From assembly GCA_037951105.1 (NCBI GenBank), contig JBAMJV010009356.1, positions 1 to 64,000 of the forward strand: a DNA stretch of 64,000 nt, written 5' to 3'. This document shows positions 63,301 through 64,000 of the stretch, piece after piece. The notes under the pieces were generated by a model. The model made no database searches. It worked only from the letters and a program-made list of their open reading frames with translations, and had not been told where the DNA came from. Numbering within the stretch: position 1 is the first letter of the stretch; each line of letters opens with the position of its first letter. The position numbers and the translations under genes were made by a program. Source of the DNA: Echinarachnius parma (lineage: Eukaryota > Echinodermata > Echinoidea > Clypeasteroida > Echinarachniidae).

Positions 63301-63475
63301 CAATTGTCTCCTGAAAAGCCACTAGTACACGTGCAATCATAAAATGTATCCCCTCGTGCAGCACAGGTGGCTCCATTCATACAGGGATGCGAGATACATC
63401 CGCCCTCAGGAATGGCAGTTGTTACAGTTGGACCAGTCGTAGTGCCAGTAGTTACAGTTGGGACAGTCGTGACGA
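27334..63475 (-). CDS. EGF/SRCR/SEA transmembrane mucin-like receptor (5' partial)
   Basis: Thirty-three minus-strand exon segments join in frame (about 1,583 residues in the window). N to C: EGF-like domains of six Cys ([11 protein letters not shown]...[12 protein letters not shown]) each preceded by a Thr/Pro linker ([24 protein letters not shown]), interleaved 14-residue Thr-rich mini-exons, two six-Cys SRCR domains, Thr spacer, SEA domain with GSVIV, Thr spacer, one TM helix and about 105 cytoplasmic residues ending TTMY. EGF exons, mini-exons and SRCR exons are all phase 1-1. By family knowledge SEA domains at GSVVV-like sites self-cleave and leave a non-covalent heterodimer, and SRCR/EGF ectodomains bind ligands or microbes; function here is inferred. 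EGF modules lack the Ca-binding D/N-x-D/N-E signature. The start, signal peptide and more EGF repeats probably lie right of the window. The 3' exons (29583, 27334) are the least certain. Confidence 0.85.
27459..28282. mobile_element. element with GTCGAAATTCCCAT ends carrying two CCCATAGA-type minisatellites
   Basis: GTCGAAATTCCCATAGAAAC at the left mirrors GGTTTTGGTTCAATGGGAATTTCGAC at the right. Subterminal arrays: 27475-27735 (CCCATAGGACCCATAGAAA units) and 28065-28250 (inverse-sense TATGGGAAATTCCTATGGGA units). The central 300 bp is unrelated A+T-rich sequence. Confidence 0.7.
28664..29110 (+). pseudogene. Tc1-like transposase relic (N-terminal HTH part)
   Basis: ATG at 28664 opens [20 protein letters not shown] then [17 protein letters not shown], a Tc1/mariner helix-turn-helix. 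A stop and frameshifts follow, after which [11 protein letters not shown]...[15 protein letters not shown] and [20 protein letters not shown] are the second DNA-binding part. The DDE catalytic region is missing. It lies in the last intron of the receptor gene, on the opposite strand. Confidence 0.75.
29583..29636 (-). CDS. receptor exon: Tyr-containing cytoplasmic segment
   Basis: 18 codons, [18 protein letters not shown], acceptor TTTTTACATTCAG, donor GTAAGTG, phase 0-0. The two Tyr in an acidic context (NYMTPYVVD) could be phosphorylation or SH2 sites; this is inference. Confidence 0.65.
30175..31298. mobile_element. hAT-like non-autonomous element with perfect 8-bp target duplication
   Basis: Termini CAGGGGCGTCGATCC and GGATCGACGCCCCTG are inverse repeats. 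CCTATATA (30167-30174 and 31299-31306) is duplicated exactly. Contains G and C runs of 15-20 and no transposase. A partial inverted copy is at 23260-24041 and a related element at 45030-45892. Confidence 0.88.
31541..32213. mobile_element. long-arm foldback MITE with GTGTGAGTCAAA ends
   Basis: Left GTGTGAGTCAAAAGAAAAAA and right TTGTTTATTTGACTCACAC are inverse. The arms continue about 270 bp (TGTTGATATTGGTATCATGTT, ACTTTGGAT, CAAAAACT words in inverse). The inner loop is short. No obvious target duplication. Confidence 0.8.
32280..32488. mobile_element. TTAA MITE family A, right-end fragment next to a splice donor
   Basis: It shares TTTTTGAATGATAACAGCA, GTCGTTTGTA and ACCAAAACTGTACTA with 34557-35075 and ends CTATCCCTTAA, about 12 nt from the exon at 32501. 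Confidence 0.7.
32501..32729 (-). CDS. receptor exon: membrane-proximal cytoplasmic tail
   Basis: Phase 2 to 0, acceptor TTGTTCATAG, donor GTAGGT, 76 full codons. Charged tail: [58 protein letters not shown]. No catalytic domain recognised; Tyr at YHDD, HYAI and KYAP. Confidence 0.8.
33100..33509. mobile_element. MITE with ATAGGTTTTCCCGCTCAATTT ends, dense in GAATTCG
   Basis: The left ATAGGTTTTCCCGCTCAATT and right AAATTGAGCGGGAAAACCTA are inverse repeats. Seven ATTCGAATTCG-like palindromic words lie between them. No ORF. Confidence 0.8.
33581..33740. mobile_element. palindromic MITE, CCCGTTGCAG family, second copy
   Basis: Same ends as 10961-11126 (CCTGTTGCAGTAAGAGATAC / GTATCTCTTTCTGCAACGGG), about 30 nt from the TM exon. 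Confidence 0.75.
33767..33905 (-). CDS. receptor exon: transmembrane helix
   Basis: Phase 1 to 2, acceptor AGCTTCTGCAG, donor [26 protein letters not shown] then [18 protein letters not shown]: a single hydrophobic span of about 23 residues with a Gly/Ala-rich first half and an LLRTSR stop-transfer. This places everything 3' in the cytoplasm. Confidence 0.88.
34245..34410. repeat. short repeat ending in microsatellite (AGCGCTTTACAAG type)
   Basis: TTTATATAGCACCTATCACG then CTAAGCGCTTTACAAGTA and CTCCACTCCCTGGGGAG resemble the 3' end of a common retroelement. Flanked by AATAAT runs. Class uncertain. Confidence 0.4.
34557..35075. mobile_element. TTAA-flanked MITE, family A (full-length copy)
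   Basis: TTAA + AGAGGTAGTTCAGTTTTGAT at the left and CCAAAACTGTACTACGCC + TTTAA at the right. Internal marker words: AGAGGGCGCTGCACAAAATA, GATCAAAATCGGTTCAGAAA, GAGAGCGCCCTG. Fragments of it are at 772-964, 21240-21528, 32280-32488 and 41305-41520; a sibling copy is at 47944-48483. Confidence 0.8.
35172..35306 (+). repeat. right-flank repeat (R) of the tRNA-bearing element, extra copy
   Basis: GGGACAATGCTTATTAAGCT to TCACTTTTCGCTTATATATA. The same sequence recurs at 35571-35715, so the tRNA-bearing interior is flanked by direct repeats of about 135 bp. Confidence 0.75.
35388..35715 (+). repeat. tRNA-bearing dispersed element, copy B
   Basis: Left flank ATTGAGTACAAAGGGCCGAG, tRNA core 35461-35531, then right flank repeat R. 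The better preserved copy; compare 40-345. Confidence 0.75.
35461..35531 (+). tRNA. tRNA-like gene with Pol III signals, anticodon position UCC
   Basis: Acceptor GTCCCCG/CGGAGAC (one C-A mismatch), D stem GCCT/AGGC, anticodon stem TCAGC/GCTGA with 7-nt loop GTTCCAA, T arm CCGGG TTCGAGT CCTGG. A box TGGCCTAGTGGTT and B box GGTTCGAGTCC are good, and TTTTT follows at 35535. The loop would give UCC (Gly codon GGA), but the body is not a typical tRNA-Gly and it lies in a repeat, so activity is doubtful. Confidence 0.55.
35716..36057. other. receptor intron with poly-G/poly-C tracts
   Basis: 35888-35904 is a G run and 36000-36014 a C run; between them is A+T-rich sequence. GCAGCGGAAAGG and GGGGGCTGCAGCCCGCAGC suggest a decayed poly-G element. 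Confidence 0.5.
36058..36096 (-). CDS. receptor mini-exon: Thr/Asn spacer between SEA and TM
   Basis: 39 nt, phase 1-1, acceptor TGCTCGCAG, donor GTAAAG. Encodes [13 protein letters not shown] (first residue split), with one NET N-glycosylation sequon. Confidence 0.75.
36097..36975. other. receptor intron
   Basis: A+T-rich, 880 bp. 36540-36730 resembles 17770-17950 (TTTACACA...AACCA, TTTTCTTAACTACCATA, GGGGTAGTTA words), so a dispersed repeat. No exon seen. Confidence 0.45.
36976..37210 (-). CDS. receptor exon: second part of the SEA domain with GSVIV site
   Basis: Phase 0 to 1, acceptor CTACTTGTAG, donor [27 protein letters not shown], then [25 protein letters not shown] matches the SEA autoproteolysis consensus G-S-V-V-V, preceded by the expected Phe two residues before. 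The C-terminal half ([19 protein letters not shown]) completes the fold. Confidence 0.85.
37211..37722. other. intron inside the SEA domain
   Basis: 37393-37430 is a family-B MITE end (AAGGGATCTAGTAACATTGT). The rest is A+T-rich. Confidence 0.5.
37723..37844 (-). CDS. receptor exon: first part of the SEA domain
   Basis: Phase 1 to 0, acceptor GTTCTTTCTCAG, donor [26 protein letters not shown] then [20 protein letters not shown]: the FxVSFTL strand and helix of a SEA domain. Confidence 0.8.
37957..38010 (-). repeat. tRNA-like fragment (T arm and B box)
   Basis: On the minus strand, AAGAGCATTGCTATAGCAAT then GGTCTCGGGTCCGATTCCCG. The T arm and B box are good; the D arm is missing and the anticodon arm is a short palindrome. 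Probably part of a tRNA-derived repeat. Confidence 0.4.
38476..38517 (-). CDS. receptor mini-exon: Thr/Ala-rich spacer between SRCR2 and SEA
   Basis: 42 nt, phase 1-1, donor GTCAGT. Encodes [14 protein letters not shown]. The acceptor (ATAACAACAG) has a weak pyrimidine tract, but the length equals the other mini-exons and both junctions keep frame. Confidence 0.6.
   Translation of the reverse strand, partial: QRQQQQQPVLNRQ
38518..39053. other. receptor intron
   Basis: A+T-rich, nothing recognised. Confidence 0.5.
39054..39380 (-). CDS. receptor exon: SRCR domain 2
   Basis: 109 codons in one exon, phase 1-1, acceptor ACCGCCTTCAG, donor GTTCGT (unusual +4/+5). [79 protein letters not shown]. 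Six Cys (group A pattern) and a complete domain. Confidence 0.93.
39381..39969. other. intron between the SRCR exons
   Basis: A+T-rich, no repeat recognised. Confidence 0.5.
39970..40374 (-). CDS. receptor exon: Thr-rich linker plus SRCR domain 1
   Basis: 135 codons, phase 1-1, acceptor CCGCCTTCAG, donor GTAACA. Starts [20 protein letters not shown], then [40 protein letters not shown], ending [13 protein letters not shown]. The linker start is the same as in the EGF exons, so the SRCR module was fused to the EGF linker. Six domain Cys plus one in the linker and one after. Confidence 0.93.
40744..40785 (-). CDS. receptor mini-exon a (Thr-rich)
   Basis: 42 nt, phase 1-1, acceptor GATATCCAG, donor [20 protein letters not shown]. 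Confidence 0.75.
40786..41571. other. receptor intron with a poly-G pair and a MITE fragment
   Basis: 41178-41201 G-rich and 41237-41253 C-rich tracts belong to a poly-G element (ends near GAGGCGTCGGCGC / CGAATCGATGCCTC). 41305-41520 is a family-A TTAA MITE fragment (AGAAGGCGCTACACAAAATA, GATCAAAATCGGTTCAGAAA). Confidence 0.6.
41572..41757 (-). CDS. receptor EGF exon 1 (last before SRCR)
   Basis: 62 codons: linker [20 protein letters not shown] then [37 protein letters not shown]. Six Cys. From the middle of this exon to about 41985 it is virtually identical to 43026-43361. Confidence 0.9.
42221..42406 (-). CDS. receptor EGF exon 2
   Basis: 186 nt. Linker [23 protein letters not shown] with [20 protein letters not shown]. 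Six Cys, open. Confidence 0.9.
42948..43133 (-). CDS. receptor EGF exon 3
   Basis: 186 nt. EGF with [20 protein letters not shown]. Near-twin of exon 1 in linker and downstream intron (upstream on the + strand numbering), so a very recent duplicate or gene conversion. Confidence 0.9.
43376..43808. mobile_element. MITE with GTGACCTTACACCACAAAACG ends
   Basis: The left GTGACCTTACACCACAAAAC and right TTTTGTGGTGTAAGGTCAC are inverse repeats. AAAT flanks both sides. Paralogous introns (for example 42715-42735, ACAGTACATGGTATC) show the empty site, which confirms the insertion. Confidence 0.88.
44033..44218 (-). CDS. receptor EGF exon 4
   Basis: 186 nt. Linker has [23 protein letters not shown] with [20 protein letters not shown]. 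Six Cys, open. Confidence 0.9.
44684..44839 (-). CDS. receptor EGF exon 5 (short linker)
   Basis: 156 nt, in-frame 30 nt shorter: [20 protein letters not shown] then [20 protein letters not shown]. The GxCFPNPC start is shared with EGF exon 14. Confidence 0.88.
45030..45892. mobile_element. hAT-like poly-G element inserted in an EGF intron
   Basis: Ends CAAGGGCGTCGAT and ATCGACGCCCCTG match the 30175-31298 element. CTACAAC is found on both sides; the paralogous intron at 47555-47590 (AATGACTACAACCATTGGTG) is the empty site. It contains an internal tandem duplication of TTTGACCCAATGACGATGCG and several long G/C runs. Confidence 0.85.
45893..46445. other. duplicated receptor intron sequence
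   Basis: GGTGTTACTTTGAATTATATC to the EGF exon recurs almost unchanged at 47580, 56756, 58290, 59820 and 60955; it is part of the repeated genomic unit. Confidence 0.7.
46446..46631 (-). CDS. receptor EGF exon 6 (extra cysteine)
   Basis: 186 nt, open. EGF reads [12 protein letters not shown] where the other copies have TSGF: a G-to-C residue change adds a seventh Cys. Upstream (46735-46770) is a remnant of a lost mini-exon (TAGCTGTGGTAGAATCTGGATATC on the + strand). Confidence 0.88.
47211..47396 (-). CDS. receptor EGF exon 7
   Basis: 186 nt. Linker [53 protein letters not shown]. Ends ACTCCTG before the donor. Confidence 0.9.
47944..48483. mobile_element. TTAA-flanked MITE, family A sibling, in receptor intron
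   Basis: AGGGATAGTTGAGTATTGGT at the left and ACCAATACTCAACTATCCCC at the right, each flanked by TTAA. The paralogous intron at 46262-46285 (ATATTAAGACACTTTTATGA) is the unoccupied site, proving a TTAA duplication. Confidence 0.9.
48635..48767 (+). other. conserved short ORF in duplicated intron (antisense to the receptor), copy 1
   Basis: Open text [20 protein letters not shown] then [17 protein letters not shown] and stop, ending about 20 nt before mini-exon b. Copies at 57270-57395, 58825-58950 and 62658-62768 keep the frame, one with a 12-nt deletion. No homology recognised. It may simply reflect recent duplication. Confidence 0.2.
48787..48828 (-). CDS. receptor mini-exon b
   Basis: 42 nt, phase 1-1, acceptor GATATCCAG, donor [20 protein letters not shown]. 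Confidence 0.75.
49288..49473 (-). CDS. receptor EGF exon 8
   Basis: 186 nt. [27 protein letters not shown] is GGAC here. Mini-exon remnant upstream at 49578-49605. Confidence 0.9.
50042..50227 (-). CDS. receptor EGF exon 9
   Basis: 186 nt. Linker starts [43 protein letters not shown]. Six Cys. Confidence 0.9.
50520..50965. mobile_element. inverted-repeat element with (TTTA)n, ATGGCCTCTTTTACATTT ends
   Basis: ATCGTTTACATGGCCTCTTT at the left is inverse to AAAGAGGCCATGAAAACGAT at the right. 50552-50625 (TTTATTTATTTATTC then ACAGGATAGCCTGATCAGC) looks like a LINE 3' end nested inside, minus orientation. Confidence 0.6.
50978..51398. mobile_element. MITE with TGTGACCGGCTA ends
   Basis: TATGTGACCGGCTACATCAA at the left and TGCTATAGCCGGTCACATAA at the right are inverse repeats. 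The start resembles the 43376 element (GTGACC). Confidence 0.7.
51493..51534 (-). CDS. receptor mini-exon c
   Basis: 42 nt, donor GTAAAC, acceptor [22 protein letters not shown]. Confidence 0.75.
51785..52720 (+). mobile_element. non-LTR retrotransposon relic (reverse transcriptase)
   Basis: [34 protein letters not shown], then in another frame [16 protein letters not shown] near 52062 (the YxDD box, here HADD), [20 protein letters not shown] and finally [20 protein letters not shown]. 5'-truncated with at least two frameshifts and stops; dead. It interrupts the repeated receptor intron after ACGTGTTACTG. Confidence 0.88.
53838..54193. mobile_element. nested TTAA MITE, family B
   Basis: TTTAAAGGGACTTAGTAACA at the left and ACAAAGTCCCTTTAA at the right; interior like 9230-9614. 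Confidence 0.8.
54240..54575. mobile_element. nested inverted-repeat element with CCGGTGT ends
   Basis: The left GCCGGTGTCACGCTAAATCT and right AGGATTTAGCAAGTCTACACCGG are inverse. Subterminal CGCAAATGCGCATGCGC / GCGCATGCGACTGGGTACGG. Confidence 0.65.
55369..55488 (-). CDS. receptor EGF exon 10 (no Thr linker)
   Basis: 120 nt, phase 1-1, acceptor ATGAATAG, donor [26 protein letters not shown] then [20 protein letters not shown] different sub-type ([11 protein letters not shown]) shared with exons 12 and 16. A GRGD tetrapeptide is present (integrin-type motif; relevance unknown). Confidence 0.8.
55986..56575 (-). pseudogene. receptor EGF exon 11, split by a MITE and lacking its acceptor
   Basis: EGF part 55986-56086 ([30 protein letters not shown]) is cut at the P-C-M side by the 56087-56495 element. 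The linker part resumes at 56503-56575 (CISHP, TAIPERL-like). The normal acceptor (CTCTTTCAG then TCGTCACGAC) is deleted, so the exon cannot be spliced in normally. Confidence 0.85.
56087..56495. mobile_element. MITE with CCCCGGGGGGCCACTCAAC ends, inserted in EGF exon 11
   Basis: Terminal repeats of about 45 bp: CCACTCAACTATATTGCTGT / ACAGCAATATAGTTGAGTGG, then CACACGCGCGACCA / TGGTCGCGCGTGTG. AGGGATG is duplicated (56080-56086 and 56496-56502), a 7-bp target site. 409 bp, no ORF. The interior repeats CCTAAACAAG and CCTAAACGCG words. Confidence 0.92.
57414..57455 (-). CDS. receptor mini-exon d
   Basis: 42 nt: [14 protein letters not shown]; acceptor GATATCCAG, donor GTAAAG. Confidence 0.75.
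57904..58098 (-). CDS. receptor EGF exon 12
   Basis: 195 nt. Linker [61 protein letters not shown]. Three codons longer (GRGDEGS insertion relative to exon 1). Confidence 0.9.
58971..59012 (-). CDS. receptor mini-exon e
   Basis: 42 nt: [14 protein letters not shown]. Confidence 0.75.
59474..59629 (-). CDS. receptor EGF exon 13 (short linker)
   Basis: 156 nt. [20 protein letters not shown] then [29 protein letters not shown]. 30 nt of the Thr linker is deleted in frame. Confidence 0.9.
60113..60154 (-). CDS. receptor mini-exon f
   Basis: 42 nt: [14 protein letters not shown]; donor GTAAAC. Confidence 0.75.
60580..60765 (-). CDS. receptor EGF exon 14
   Basis: 186 nt. Linker [54 protein letters not shown]. 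Shares the PQYG.CFPNPC start with exon 5. Confidence 0.9.
61263..61304 (-). CDS. receptor mini-exon g
   Basis: 42 nt: [14 protein letters not shown]; donor GTAAAC. Confidence 0.75.
61533..61718 (-). CDS. receptor EGF exon 15
   Basis: 186 nt. Linker [52 protein letters not shown]. Acceptor region shortened (AACCTTCAG). Confidence 0.88.
62013..62129 (-). CDS. receptor EGF exon 16 (no Thr linker)
   Basis: 117 nt, acceptor AATATACAG, donor [26 protein letters not shown] then [18 protein letters not shown]. Same sub-type as exons 10 and 12. Confidence 0.85.
62789..62830 (-). CDS. receptor mini-exon h
   Basis: 42 nt: [14 protein letters not shown]. Confidence 0.72.
63290..63475 (-). CDS. receptor EGF exon 17 (most N-terminal intact one in the window)
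   Basis: 186 nt. Linker [53 protein letters not shown]. The gene continues to the right. Confidence 0.9.
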
Positions 63476-63780
63476 CTGAAAGAGGTTTGATTGAATATAT
63501 ATGTAGATGTTATATAAAACGCTGGATGTTTCTTCAATATTCTTCGGATGCAGAATAACAATAACATTAATACAAGTGTGATTTACATTGGGCAAAATAG
63601 AAATGGATGGCATATTAAGCCATTTCATAAGTACATTCTGATGTAGCGCACGCAATGACTACAACCATTGGTATTACTTTGAATTATATCTTTATATCAG
63701 GTAATCGTTATATCAGGGTATCTTTTCCTTAACATTGATACAAATATTCATCTTAAAAGATGTGTTCAAATGTTAGTCAC

Positions 63781-63872
63781 CTGGCAACTGGCAATCGTCT
63801 CCTGTAAAGCCACTAGGACACGGGCAATCATGCGATCCATCCCCTCGCATGGAATCCGTACAAGTGCCTCCA
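63781..63872 (-). pseudogene. receptor EGF exon 18, truncated
   Basis: Only [20 protein letters not shown] and [11 protein letters not shown] remain. The N-terminal Cys pair and acceptor are deleted, with intron sequence (ATATATAAAGACACTTTTAT) joined directly. The donor is GTGACT instead of GTAACT. Confidence 0.8.
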
Positions 63873-64000
63873 TATATAAAGACACTTTTATGATTATAAC
63901 TGAAATTAACACTTACGATGAATAATCAGTGTAATGTTAATTTTCTGGAAAAAAAAGCTTGTACAAGTTTTTGTCGGTTCTCTTTTTGTCTTTTTACGAA

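Noticed and set aside
41649..63558. Repeated + strand ORFs beginning [15 protein letters not shown] and similar (at 41649, 42298, 43025, 44110, 46523, 47288, 60657, 61610, 63367).
   Set aside because: They are the reverse strand of the EGF exons; the minus strand has the six-Cys pattern, splice sites and consistent phase.

Overview
This is a eukaryotic (animal) genomic window. Genes are split by GT-AG introns, intergenic and intronic DNA is A+T-rich, and there are many short inverted-repeat transposons, LINE relics, poly-G tracts and minisatellites. The gene families (an ASCC3-type helicase, and an EGF/SRCR/SEA membrane receptor) and the style of the dispersed repeats suggest a marine deuterostome invertebrate, most plausibly an echinoderm or relative. 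That placement is inference; no ribosomal or mitochondrial marker is present.

Left third (about 1.6-17.3 kb, + strand): thirteen exon segments give one continuous reading frame for the N-terminal Ski2-like helicase cassette of an ASCC3-type protein (ATP site, DEVH box, SAT, motifs V and VI, then the Sec63-type region). The 5' end lies outside the window. The last recognisable exon carries an in-frame TAG at 17161-17163, although the sequence after it still resembles the family. No second helicase cassette is visible downstream. I read this as a truncated or decaying ASCC3 paralogue, or a locus with a real or assembly-derived nonsense codon.

Middle (17.3-27.2 kb): intergenic DNA made of LINE relics, TTAA-flanked MITEs, a palindromic minisatellite, poly-G elements and a Tc1/mariner-like element.

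Right (27.3 kb to the window end, - strand): one large receptor gene, entering from the right with its 5' end missing. N- to C-terminally it encodes a tandem array of EGF-like domains joined by Thr/Pro-rich mucin-like linkers (16 intact EGF exons and 2 broken ones), interleaved with 42-nt Thr-rich mini-exons. Then come two SRCR domains, another Thr-rich mini-exon, a SEA domain with a GSVIV autoproteolysis-like motif, a Thr-rich spacer, one transmembrane helix and a cytoplasmic tail ending in a Tyr-rich segment. Thirty-three splice segments join in frame (4,754 nt = 2 + 3 x 1584). The EGF exons, mini-exons and much of their introns are copies of one duplicated genomic unit. Because the copies are paralogous, they serve as empty-site controls for several transposon insertions.

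The two genes converge (tail to tail) and show no functional link. The most notable observations are the expanding phase 1-1 EGF/mucin exon array in a putatively self-cleaving SRCR receptor, the TAG in the helicase, a transposon that split an EGF exon, a repeated tRNA-like gene carried inside a larger element, and repeat arrays dense in nuclear-receptor-type half-sites.
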